From positions 310,001 through 374,000 of the forward strand of contig NZ_JALPVJ010000001.1 of assembly GCF_023544445.1 (NCBI RefSeq): DNA of 64,000 nt, given 5' to 3'. This DNA is from Actinoplanes sp. M2I2 (GTDB lineage Bacteria; Actinomycetota; Actinomycetes; Mycobacteriales; Micromonosporaceae). The notes under the pieces are model-generated. The model was given only the letters and a program-made list of their open reading frames with translations, searched no databases and had not been told where the DNA came from. Positions 35,917 through 43,776 of the stretch are shown one piece after another. The position numbers were made by a program, and so were the translations under genes. The stretch's first letter is position 1; every line of letters starts with the position of its first letter.

Positions 35917-36374
35917 CCTTCCCCGCGGTCCCGTCGGGCCGCAGTCCGGCCTCACCGTGATCTTCCGGCTGAGCGCTCGCCGGCCACTTCGGCGAGCGTC
36001 TCGTCGTCGCGCCCGGCTGCGCGTGCCCTGCGGCCCGTGCCTTGGCTGCACGTGCCTGGCGGCCGTGCCTGGCGGCCGTGCCTGGCGGCCGTGCCTGGCG
36101 GCCGTGCCTGGCGGCCGTGCCCCGGCGGCCGTGCCCCGGCGGCCGTGCCCCGGCGGCCGTGCCCCGGCGGCCGTGCCCGGCGGCTCGTGTTCACGCAGTC
36201 AGTGTTTTGCGCAGTCAGTGTTTGCGCAGCTTGTGCTTTCGCGCAGCCCGCCAGCCGGTGAGGGCTGGTGAGGACTTGGTTGAGGAGGAGACGGAGGGGC
36301 TGAGGAGGGAGGCCGGCGTGGGAGCGGCTCAGGGTGGGCAGAGCGGGAAACCGAGCGACAGGGTGAGGCAGCAC
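35917..36374. other. Gap between HEPN gene and imuA' dominated by a GC-rich minisatellite
   Basis: No gene that I can support. Open frames running through it (Trp/Arg/Pro/Gly-rich) come from the repeat. Apart from the repeat at 36052-36184 there is a stretch with AGTCAGTGTTTTGC and AGTCAGTGTTTGCG direct repeats (36198-36230). The leader of imuA' follows, with a GGTGAGG site. Confidence 0.7.
36052..36184. repeat. 13/14-bp minisatellite upstream of imuA'
   Basis: Five exact units of GTGCCTGGCGGCC (13 bp, 36052-36116) are followed by four exact units of GTGCCCCGGCGGCC (14 bp, 36117-36172) and a partial 12-base unit. The two unit types form separate homogeneous blocks, which points to recent expansion of each variant. 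Confidence 0.97.
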
Positions 36375-37373
36375 ATGGCGGGACGCATGATCAGCGGTGC
36401 GGCCGCCCTGGCCGAACTGGTTCGGACGGCGGGTGAGACCGAGACAGCGGGCCTGCACCGGACGCTGCCGGTGGCGCCCGAGCTGAGCTCGCTGTTGCCG
36501 GGGCACGGGCTGCGCCGCGGCAGCACCGTGGCGGTGGCCGCCGGGCGGTCGGCCACCGCTGCCGGTGGGACGTCCCTGCTGCTGGCGTTGCTGTCCGAGG
36601 CCTCCCGGCAGGGGTCCTGGTGCGCGGTGGTCGGCGTACCGTCGCTGGGCGCGATCGCCGCCGCCGAGAGCGGCATCGTCCTCGACCGGCTGGCTCTGGT
36701 GCCTGACCCGGGGCCGGAGTGGCCCACGGTGGTGGCCGCCCTGATCGACGGGGTCGACCTCATCGTCCTGGCCGTGCCCGGTGGTGTCTCCGCCTCGATC
36801 GCCTCGCGCCTGGTGGCCCGGGCCCGTCAGCGCGGCAGCGTCCTGGTTCCGTACGGCGACTGGTCCGGCGCCGACGTGACCCTGAGCGTTCTCGACGCCC
36901 ACTGGGAGGGCCTCGACGAGGGGCACGGCCGTCTGCGCCGCCGCCGGGTGCGGGTGCTGGCCCGGGGCCGGGGCGCCGCGGCCCGCCCCAAGGAGGTCAC
37001 CATGTGGATGCCGGGCGTGACGATCCGCCCGCTGACCCCGCCGCCTCCGGCTCCCGACCGGGCCCCGCTGGTCGAGTCCACCGTGGACCGGACCGCTCGT
37101 CCCCAGCTCACCTCCGTCCCCACCGGCGACTCGCCGCCGTCCCCGTCCCCGGCGGCAAGATCGGACCGTTCGGGATCACCCGCGTCGGCGGCGGCGGGAT
37201 CGGATCGTTCAGGGTCGCCCGCGTCGGCGGCGGCGGGATCGGATCGTTCGGAGCCGCCCGCGTTCCCGGCGGCGAGATCAGACCGTTCGGGGCCGGCCGC
37301 GGGCCTGTCGTCCGCGGCCTCGGCAGCCCCGGGTCGTTCGGGCCGGCTTGCCTCTGTGCCGGCGGTGAGGTGA
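36375..37373 (+). CDS. imuA': ImuA'-like mutasome protein
   Basis: A 332-residue RecA-fold relative that in mycobacteria binds ImuB and is needed for DnaE2-dependent mutagenesis. The core (about 1-215) contains LPGHGLRRGSTVAVAAG followed by GGTSLLLALLSEA, where the P-loop would be but without the GKT triad, so ATP binding is doubtful, and VDLIVLAVPGGVSASIASRLVARARQRGSVLVPYG (read in parts) like a Walker B strand. The C-terminus (about 258-310) is a run of 13-residue repeats AARSDRSGSPASA. ATG 36375 has a GGTGAGG site and starts the conserved part. The gene stops 1 base before the imuB GTG. Confidence 0.85.
   Translation: MAGRMISGAAALAELVRTAGETETAGLHRTLPVAPELSSLLPGHGLRRGSTVAVAAGRSATAAGGTSLLLALLSEASRQGSWCAVVGVPSLGAIAAAESGIVLDRLALVPDPGPEWPTVVAALIDGVDLIVLAVPGGVSASIASRLVARARQRGSVLVPYGDWSGADVTLSVLDAHWEGLDEGHGRLRRRRVRVLARGRGAAARPKEVTMWMPGVTIRPLTPPPPAPDRAPLVESTVDRTARPQLTSVPTGDSPPSPSPAARSDRSGSPASAAAGSDRSGSPASAAAGSDRSEPPAFPAARSDRSGPAAGLSSAASAAPGRSGRLASVPAVR
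37152..37307. repeat. 39-bp in-frame repeat at the 3' end of imuA'
   Basis: Four units start at 37152, 37191, 37230 and 37269. Units 1-3 differ at few positions, and unit 4 is more diverged. Each encodes 13 residues (AAGSDRSGSPASA type), giving a disordered Ser/Asp/Arg-rich tail. Confidence 0.93.
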
Positions 37374-37374
37374 G

Positions 37375-39195
37375 GTGGCGGGCGGGACGGCCGGCGCGCG
37401 GACCATGCTGCTCTGGTGCCCGGACTGGCCGGTCATCGCGGCCGAGATCGTGCTGGGGCTGCCGGCCGCGCAGCCGGTCGCCGTGGTGCACGGGAACCGG
37501 GTGATCGCCTGCTCGGAGACGGCGCGGCAGGAGGGCGTACGCCGGGGGTTGCGGCGGCGGGAAGCGCAGAGCCGATGCCCGCGGCTCACCGTCGTCGAGC
37601 ACGACCCGGGGCGGGACGCGCGGGCCTTCGAGCCGGTCGTCGGGGCCGTCGAGGAGGTCGCGGTCGGCGTCGAGGTGATCCGGCCGGGGGCCCTGGCGTT
37701 CGCCGCGCGCGGGCCGTCCCGGTACTTCGGCGGGGAGGAGGCGGCCGCCGAGCGGATCGTCGAGCAGGTCGCGCAGGCCTGCGAGGTGGAGAGTCAGGTC
37801 GGCATCGCCGAGGGGGTGTTCGCGGCGGGGCTCGCGGCCCGCGGCGGCCGGGTGATCCCGCCCGGCGGGACGCCGGCCTTTTTGCGGGCCCAGCCGATCG
37901 AAGCGATCGAGCGGCCCGAGCTGACCGACCTGCTCAAACGGCTCGGCCTCAAGACGCTGGGGGACTTCGCGGCGCTGCCGGCCGGTGACGTGCTGGCCCG
38001 GTTCGGCTTCGACGGCGCGCTGGTCCACCGGCTCGCCGCCGGGTTCGACCACCGGCCGCTCGCGGTCCGCCGGCCGCCGCCCGACCTCGAGGTCTCCGAG
38101 ACCTACGACGAACCGCTGGAACGGGTGGACGTGGCCGCGTTCGCCGGTCGCGCGCTGGCCGAGCGGCTGCATGACAAGCTCGCCGCGTACGGGCTGGCCT
38201 GCACCCGGCTCGGGATCGAGGCGGTCACCGCGAACGGCCAGGAGTTGCACCGCGTCTGGCGGCACGACGGCACGCTCACCGCCGCGGCCATCGCCGAGCG
38301 GGTCCGCTGGCAACTCGACGGCTGGCTCACCGGCGCCCGCCGCGGCGCCCCGGCCCGCCCCACCGCCGGTCTCGTGCGTCTGCGCCTCATCCCCGACGGC
38401 GTACTCGTCCATCTCGGACTGCAGCCGGGCCTCTGGGGTGACGCCGGCGCCGATCGCGAGCGCGCCCACCGGGCCTTCAGCCGCGTGCAGGGTCTGCTCG
38501 GCCCCGAGTCGGTGGTCACCCCGGTGTTCGGCGGTGGCCGCAACGCCGACGACCAGATCCGCCTGGTTCCCTGGGGCGACGAACGCGACCCGCACCGCCC
38601 GGCGGCCCCGCACGCCGACCCGGTTCCGGGCATCGAGACCCACCCGGTGCTGCCCCCGCACGTCCAGCCCGCCCTCACGTTCACCGAGCCGGGCGATCCG
38701 GACCTCGTTCCCGGCGTACGGGATGAGCTCGCCCCCGTACGGGAACGCCGCGCGCAGGAGGAAACGCGGCCGAGGCCGGCCGCGCACCCGGAGCCGGACA
38801 CCGTGACCGTGGTGGCGGTGCCGCCGGGTGGCCGGCGTCGTCAGCGGACAGCCAAGCCGCCGGTCCGGCCGCCCTGGCCCGGCCGGCTGCCCAGGCCGGC
38901 CCCCGCTCTGGTGCTGACCCGGCCGCTCCCGGCGGTGGTCCTCGACCGGGACGGCGAGCCGGTGGGGGTGAGCGCGCGTCTCGAGCTCACCGGCAGCCCC
39001 GCGGCCCTGATCGTCGAACGTGCCCGGCCCGTCGCCATCACCGGGTGGGCCGGGCCGTGGCCGGTCGAGGAGCGCTGGTGGGACCCGGCCGAGTCGCGCC
39101 GCCGGGCCCGGTTCCAGGTGGTGCTGGCGGACGGCCGGGCCTTCCTGCTGAGCCTGGCCGCCGGCCACTGGGCCGTGGACGCCCTTTATGACTAG
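37375..39195 (+). CDS. imuB: ImuB, catalytically dead Y-family polymerase homologue
   Basis: A 606-residue Y-family-like protein that acts as the adaptor of the mutasome by joining the beta clamp, ImuA' and DnaE2. The N-terminus LLWCPDWPVIAAEIVLGLPAAQPVAVVHG aligns with the polymerase fold, but the metal-binding HVDMDCFFAS and SxDE motifs of active polymerases are absent (the latter region reads VIRPGALAFAARGPSRYFGG). A helix-hairpin-helix-like stretch LKRLGLKTLGDFAALPAGDV lies near residue 185. The C-terminal part is basic and Pro-rich, ending in a long domain specific to ImuB. The GTG at 37375 follows the imuA' stop by one base. Its job as a non-catalytic adaptor follows from work on mycobacterial ImuB. 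Confidence 0.92.
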   Translation: MAGGTAGARTMLLWCPDWPVIAAEIVLGLPAAQPVAVVHGNRVIACSETARQEGVRRGLRRREAQSRCPRLTVVEHDPGRDARAFEPVVGAVEEVAVGVEVIRPGALAFAARGPSRYFGGEEAAAERIVEQVAQACEVESQVGIAEGVFAAGLAARGGRVIPPGGTPAFLRAQPIEAIERPELTDLLKRLGLKTLGDFAALPAGDVLARFGFDGALVHRLAAGFDHRPLAVRRPPPDLEVSETYDEPLERVDVAAFAGRALAERLHDKLAAYGLACTRLGIEAVTANGQELHRVWRHDGTLTAAAIAERVRWQLDGWLTGARRGAPARPTAGLVRLRLIPDGVLVHLGLQPGLWGDAGADRERAHRAFSRVQGLLGPESVVTPVFGGGRNADDQIRLVPWGDERDPHRPAAPHADPVPGIETHPVLPPHVQPALTFTEPGDPDLVPGVRDELAPVRERRAQEETRPRPAAHPEPDTVTVVAVPPGGRRRQRTAKPPVRPPWPGRLPRPAPALVLTRPLPAVVLDRDGEPVGVSARLELTGSPAALIVERARPVAITGWAGPWPVEERWWDPAESRRRARFQVVLADGRAFLLSLAAGHWAVDALYD

Positions 39196-39203
39196 GAGAC
39201 GGT

Positions 39204-42200
39204 GTGGGCTTTCATAACCCCAAGATGTCCTGGGCGGACCTGGAGAAGACGCTCACCGGGGGCGGCGGGGACGCGAAGGAGCAGCGGCACCTGCAGCCGG
39301 TCGTCGATCCGCTCGCCGTCGACGGTGACGGCGGGGACTCGCCGGCCTGGTCACGCAAGCGGCAACCCTACGAGGCGCCCGCCCTGGTGCGGCGCGAGCA
39401 CGTCACCCCGTACGCGGAACTCCACTGTCACTCCAACTTCAGCTTTCTCGACGGCGCCAGCCACCCGGAGGAGCTGGCCGAGGAGGCCGCCCGCCTCGGG
39501 CTGAACGGCCTGGCCGTCACCGACCACGACGGCTTCTACGGCGTGGTCCGGTTCTCCCAGGCGGCCCGCGAGCTGGGCCTGCCCACGATCTTCGGCGCCG
39601 AGCTGTCGCTCGACCTGAGCAAGCCGCAGAACGGCGAAGCCGACCCCGAGGGCCGCCACCTGCTCGCCCTGGCGCACGGTCACGAGGGGTACGCCCGGCT
39701 GGCCAGCGTCGTCTCCCGGGGTCAGCTCGCCGGTGGGGAGAAGGGCAAGCCCGAGTACGGGGACCTGGAGCATCTCGCCGAGACGCTGCGCGACCACGTG
39801 CTGATCCTCACCGGCTGCCGTAAGGGGCCGGTCCCCAAGGCGCTGGCCACCGGGGGCCTCGACGCCGCGGCGGCCGAGCTCGACCGCCTGGTCGCCCTGT
39901 TCGGCCGGCCCAACGTCGCGGTCGAGCTGACCTCGCACGGCGACCCGTACGACGACGACCGCAACGACGCCCTGCACGCGCTGGCCCGGAGCCGCCGCCT
40001 CGAGGTCGTCGCCACCAACAACGTGCACTACGCGACCCCGGCCCGGCGCCGGCTCGCCACCGCGCTGGCCGCCGTCCGCTCGCGCCGCAGCCTCGACGAG
40101 ATGGACGGCTGGCTGCCCGCGGCCGGCACCGCCCACCTGCGCGGCGGTGACGAGATGGCCCGCCGGTTCGCCGCCTGGCCGGGTGCGGTCGAGGCGGCCG
40201 CGATGTTCGGCGAGGACCTCGCGTTCGACCTGCAGCTGATCGCCCCGAGGCTGCCCGACTTCACGATCCCCGAGCCGGGGCACACCGAGATGTCCTGGCT
40301 GCGCGAGCTCACCATGCGCGGCGCGCGCGACCGGTACGGCCCGCCGCAGGCGCATCCCCGGGCCTACGAGCAGCTCGAGTACGAGCTCCGGATGATCGAG
40401 GAGCTGGGCTTCCCCGGCTACTTCCTGGTCGTCTACGACATCGTCCAGTTCTGCCGTGACCAGGGCATCTACGCCCAGGGCCGGGGGAGCGCGGCCAACT
40501 CCGCGGTCTGTTACGCGCTGCGTATCACCAATGTGGACGCGGTCGCGCACAACCTGCTCTTCGAGCGGTTCCTGGCCCCGGAGCGCGACGGCCCGCCCGA
40601 CATCGACGTCGACATCGAGTCGGACCGGCGTGAGGAGGTCATCCAGCACGTCTACGAGCTGCACGGCCGCGAGCACACCGCCCAGGTCGCCAATGTCATC
40701 TCGTACCGGCCGCGTTCGGCGGTGCGCGACATGGCCAAGGCGTTCGGGTTCTCGCCGGGTCAGCAGGACGCCTGGAGCAAGCAGATCGACCGGTGGGGCA
40801 GCGTGGCCACGGTCGACGTCGAGGACATCCCGGCCCAGGTGGTCGAGTTCGCCAACCAGGTGCAGGACTTCCCCCGCCACCTGGGCATCCACTCGGGCGG
40901 CATGGTGATCTGCGACCGCCCGATCATCGAGGTCTGCCCGGTGGAGTGGGGGCGCATGCCGGGCCGCACGGTGCTGCAGTGGGACAAGGACGACTGCGCC
41001 GCGATCGAGCTGGTCAAGTTCGACCTGCTGGGCCTGGGCATGTTGTCGGCGCTGCGGTACGCGTACGAGATGATCGAATCGGATCTGGACATCTCCACCA
41101 TGGACCTGACCGACGCCGAGGTCTACGACATGCTCTGCCGGGCCGATTCGGTGGGCGTCTTCCAGGTGGAGAGCCGTGCCCAGATGGCGACCCTGCCCCG
41201 GCTCAAGCCGCGCGTGTTCTACGACCTGGTGGTGGAGGTCGCGCTGATCCGGCCGGGCCCGATCCAGGGCGGCTCGGTCCACCCGTTCATCCGGCGCAAG
41301 AACGGTCTGGAGCCGATCACCTATCCCCATCCGCTGATGCGCAACGCGCTTGAGAAGACGCTCGGCGTGCCGCTCTTCCAGGAGCAGCTCATGCAGCTCG
41401 CGATCGACGTGGCCGGCTTCGACCCGGCCGAGGCCGATCAGTTGCGCCGGGCGATGGGCTCGAAGAGGTCGGTCGAGAAGATGGAGAGGATCAAGAAGCG
41501 GCTGTACGAGGGGATGGCCGCCAACGGGATCACCGGGGAGCTGGCCGACGACCTCTTCACCAAGCTCTCCGCCTTCGCCAACTACGGCTTCCCGGAGAGC
41601 CACTCGATGAGCTTCGCCTATCTGGTGTACGCCAGCGCGTGGCTGAAGCGGTACCACCCGGCCGCCTTCTGCGCGGCCCTGCTCAACGCCCAGCCGATGG
41701 GCTTCTACTCGCCGCAGTCGCTGGTCGACGACGCCCGCCGGCACGGTGTCGAGGTGCGCCGGCCCGACATCAACCTGAGCGACGCCAAGGCCACCCTGGA
41801 GTCGACGCCGAAGACCCGGTGGGGCGCGCTTCCGGGGGAGCCGCCGCACGCGTGGGGCCTCGGCGGCCCGGCTGTCCGGCAGGGGCTGGCCAGCATCCGC
41901 ACGCTCGGCGAGGACCTGGCCGGACGGATCGAGCAGGATCGGCGCGCGAACGGGCCGTACCGGGGCATGGCCGACCTTTCCCGGCGTACGGGCTGTTCCA
42001 CCACCCACCTGGAGGCGCTCGCCACGGCCGACGCCTTCGCGAGTTTCGGCCTCACCCGGCGGGAGGCGCTCTGGGCGGCCGGGGCGGCTTCGCAGGACCG
42101 GCCCGACCGGCTGCCCGGCACGGTGACCGGCACCGACGCGCCGATGCTGCCCGGCCTGAGCGCGGTCGACGAGCTGGTCGCCGACGTCTGGGCCACCGGG

Positions 42201-42569
42201 TTGTCGCCCGAGACGCACCCGGCCCAGTTCCTGCGGGCCGGCCTCGACCAGGTGGGCGCCCTGCCGATCGCCCAGGTGGGCCGGGTCGAGGCCGGCACCC
42301 GCATCCGGGTGGGCGGGATCGTGACCCACCGGCAGCGACCGGCGACCGCGGGCGGGGTGACGTTCGTGAACCTGGAGGACGAGACCGGGATGCTCAACGT
42401 GACCTGCTCGCCGGGGCTGTGGCAGCGCTATCGGCGGGTGGCCCGCACCAGCTCGGCGCTGATCGTGCGGGGCCGGCTCGAGAAGGCCGAGGGGGTGCTC
42501 AACCTGGTGGCGGACCGGCTCGAGGCGCTCACCCCACCGGTGTCGCCGGCCTCGCGGGACTTCCGCTGA
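39204..42569 (+). CDS. dnaE2: Error-prone DNA polymerase III alpha subunit DnaE2
   Basis: The 1121-residue translesion polymerase of the SOS mutasome. The PHP domain starts at about residue 70 (PYAELHCHSNFSFLDGASHP; AVTDHDGFYG). In the palm, QGRGSAANSAVCYALRI and PDIDVDIESDRREEVI (near 466) give the first two catalytic Asp residues, and WDKDDCAAIELVKFDLLGLGML (about 605) the third. The finger and beta-binding regions follow, and a C-terminal OB fold has IRVGGIVTHRQRP. The GTG start has an AGGAGACG site, 8 bases after the imuB stop. Together with imuA' and imuB it makes one operon under the LexA box. Confidence 0.97.
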   Translation: MGFHNPKMSWADLEKTLTGGGGDAKEQRHLQPVVDPLAVDGDGGDSPAWSRKRQPYEAPALVRREHVTPYAELHCHSNFSFLDGASHPEELAEEAARLGLNGLAVTDHDGFYGVVRFSQAARELGLPTIFGAELSLDLSKPQNGEADPEGRHLLALAHGHEGYARLASVVSRGQLAGGEKGKPEYGDLEHLAETLRDHVLILTGCRKGPVPKALATGGLDAAAAELDRLVALFGRPNVAVELTSHGDPYDDDRNDALHALARSRRLEVVATNNVHYATPARRRLATALAAVRSRRSLDEMDGWLPAAGTAHLRGGDEMARRFAAWPGAVEAAAMFGEDLAFDLQLIAPRLPDFTIPEPGHTEMSWLRELTMRGARDRYGPPQAHPRAYEQLEYELRMIEELGFPGYFLVVYDIVQFCRDQGIYAQGRGSAANSAVCYALRITNVDAVAHNLLFERFLAPERDGPPDIDVDIESDRREEVIQHVYELHGREHTAQVANVISYRPRSAVRDMAKAFGFSPGQQDAWSKQIDRWGSVATVDVEDIPAQVVEFANQVQDFPRHLGIHSGGMVICDRPIIEVCPVEWGRMPGRTVLQWDKDDCAAIELVKFDLLGLGMLSALRYAYEMIESDLDISTMDLTDAEVYDMLCRADSVGVFQVESRAQMATLPRLKPRVFYDLVVEVALIRPGPIQGGSVHPFIRRKNGLEPITYPHPLMRNALEKTLGVPLFQEQLMQLAIDVAGFDPAEADQLRRAMGSKRSVEKMERIKKRLYEGMAANGITGELADDLFTKLSAFANYGFPESHSMSFAYLVYASAWLKRYHPAAFCAALLNAQPMGFYSPQSLVDDARRHGVEVRRPDINLSDAKATLESTPKTRWGALPGEPPHAWGLGGPAVRQGLASIRTLGEDLAGRIEQDRRANGPYRGMADLSRRTGCSTTHLEALATADAFASFGLTRREALWAAGAASQDRPDRLPGTVTGTDAPMLPGLSAVDELVADVWATGLSPETHPAQFLRAGLDQVGALPIAQVGRVEAGTRIRVGGIVTHRQRPATAGGVTFVNLEDETGMLNVTCSPGLWQRYRRVARTSSALIVRGRLEKAEGVLNLVADRLEALTPPVSPASRDFR

Positions 42570-42591
42570 ACATTCCTTTCGCCCGATTTTG

Positions 42592-42604
42592 TACCTTTAG
42601 TGGC
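42592..42604 (+). promoter_or_regulatory. Leaderless -10 for the protease inhibitor gene
   Basis: TACCTT (42592-42597), then seven bases, then ATG 42605. A TGAACA element 19 bases further upstream could act as -35 and overlaps the dnaE2 stop. Confidence 0.5.
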
Positions 42605-42997
42605 ATGCTCCCAGTTCTGCTTGCCGCCACGCTCACCGCGCTGATCGGCCCCGTGCCCGATCCCAAGCCGACGTACGGGTCGGCGCCGCGCCCCACCACC
42701 CGCAGCGAAGTCACACTGAGCTACCTCGCCGACGCCGGTTTCGCGATGGCGGTCAAGCTCACCTGCGACCCACCCGGCGGCGGTCACCCGCGCGCGGTGC
42801 AGGCCTGCGCCACGCTCGAGCAGGTCGACGCCGACCCCGGCCGGATCCCGCGCACGTCGACCGCCTGCATCCTGCTCTACAAGCCGATCACCGCCACGCT
42901 GAGCGGCACGTGGCAGGGCCGCGACGTCAGCTGGACCCACCGGTTCGGCAACAGCTGCGAGATGCGCCGCGCCACCGGGGTCCTGTTCCGGTTCTGA
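42605..42997 (+). CDS. Subtilisin-inhibitor-like (SSI family) secreted protease inhibitor
   Basis: A 130-residue SSI-type protein. Cys54, Cys68, Cys88 and Cys118 have the spacing of the two SSI disulfides, and LTCDPPGGGHPRAVQACATLEQVDADPGRIP and GTWQGRDVSWTHRFGNSCEM (read in parts) are family blocks. Aligning CILLYKP with the SSI reactive site CPMVYDP places P1 at Leu90 and P1' at Leu91, so chymotrypsin- or subtilisin-like targets are likely. The N-terminus (MLPVLLAATLTALIGP) looks like a signal peptide but has no basic residue before the hydrophobic core. It is alone after dnaE2, with its own leaderless promoter, and may protect mycelium from its own secreted proteases. Confidence 0.85.
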   Translation: MLPVLLAATLTALIGPVPDPKPTYGSAPRPTTRSEVTLSYLADAGFAMAVKLTCDPPGGGHPRAVQACATLEQVDADPGRIPRTSTACILLYKPITATLSGTWQGRDVSWTHRFGNSCEMRRATGVLFRF

Positions 42998-43017
42998 GAC
43001 CCGCACCCGCCTGCCGT

Positions 43018-43029
43018 TACTCTGCCCCT
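43018..43029 (+). promoter_or_regulatory. Leaderless -10 for the methyltransferase gene
   Basis: TACTCT (43018-43023), six bases, then GTG 43030. Confidence 0.5.
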
Positions 43030-43776
43030 GTGGACAACGCATCGACGCGGACCGCGCGCCCGCTCGTCTCCGCCCGCACCGCCGCCGTCTGGGCGGTGCT
43101 GGGCCGTGAGCTGGAACGGCACGCCGGCCGGGAGCTGACCGTGCTGGACGTCGGCGGCGGCACCGGCGGCTTCGCCGTCCCGCTGGCCGAGGCCGGACAC
43201 GCCGTCACCGTCGTGGACGCCAGCCCGGACGCGCTGGCCGCGCTCACCCGGCGGGCCGCCGACGCCGGAGTCGCCGGCCGGATCCGGGCCGTGCAGGGCG
43301 ACGGCGACGCGCTGGCCGGCCTGATCGCTCCGGACAGCGTCGACCTGATCCTGTGCCATGCCGTGCTCGAGGTCGTCGACGACCCGGCCGGCGTGGTCGC
43401 GGCCATGGCCACGGCGCTGCGTCCCGGCGGCGCGGTCAGTGTGCTGGTGGCGGGCCGGGCGGCGGCCATCCTGGGCCGGGCGATCAACGGGCATCTGCGA
43501 GCGGCCGGCGCGGTGGCGGCCGATCCCGAGGGCCGGGCCGGCGCGCGCGACACCCTGCGCCGGCGCTACGACGCCGCGACCGCGACCGACCTGCTGGACG
43601 CGGCCGGGCTGACGATCGAGCAGACCCATGGCGTACGGGTCCTGGCCGATCTGCTGCCGGCCGCCGTCGTCGAGGAGGACCCGCAGGCGCTGCTCGAGCT
43701 CGAGCTGGAGCTGTCGTCCCGGCCGCCGTTCCGCGACATCGCCTCCCAGCTGCACCTCTTCGCCCGCAAGCCGTGA
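43030..43776 (+). CDS. Class I SAM-dependent methyltransferase
   Basis: A 248-residue Rossmann-fold methyltransferase. Motif I is ELTVLDVGGGTGGFAVPLAEAGH (residues about 36-58), motif II contains VDASPDALAALTRRA, and DLILCHAVLEVVDDPAGV is motif IV. The substrate is unknown. I chose the GTG at 43030, six bases after TACTCT, because the upstream frame overlaps the SSI gene. The stop overlaps the GTG of the phosphodiesterase gene (GTGA), so the two are cotranslated. No characteristic acceptor-binding region is recognisable. Confidence 0.88.
   Translation: MDNASTRTARPLVSARTAAVWAVLGRELERHAGRELTVLDVGGGTGGFAVPLAEAGHAVTVVDASPDALAALTRRAADAGVAGRIRAVQGDGDALAGLIAPDSVDLILCHAVLEVVDDPAGVVAAMATALRPGGAVSVLVAGRAAAILGRAINGHLRAAGAVAADPEGRAGARDTLRRRYDAATATDLLDAAGLTIEQTHGVRVLADLLPAAVVEEDPQALLELELELSSRPPFRDIASQLHLFARKP

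Noticed and set aside
36042-36374. N-terminal extension of imuA' reading the 13/14-bp repeat
   Set aside because: It encodes only repeat-derived Trp/Arg/Pro residues, and the good ribosome-binding site and family start are at 36375.
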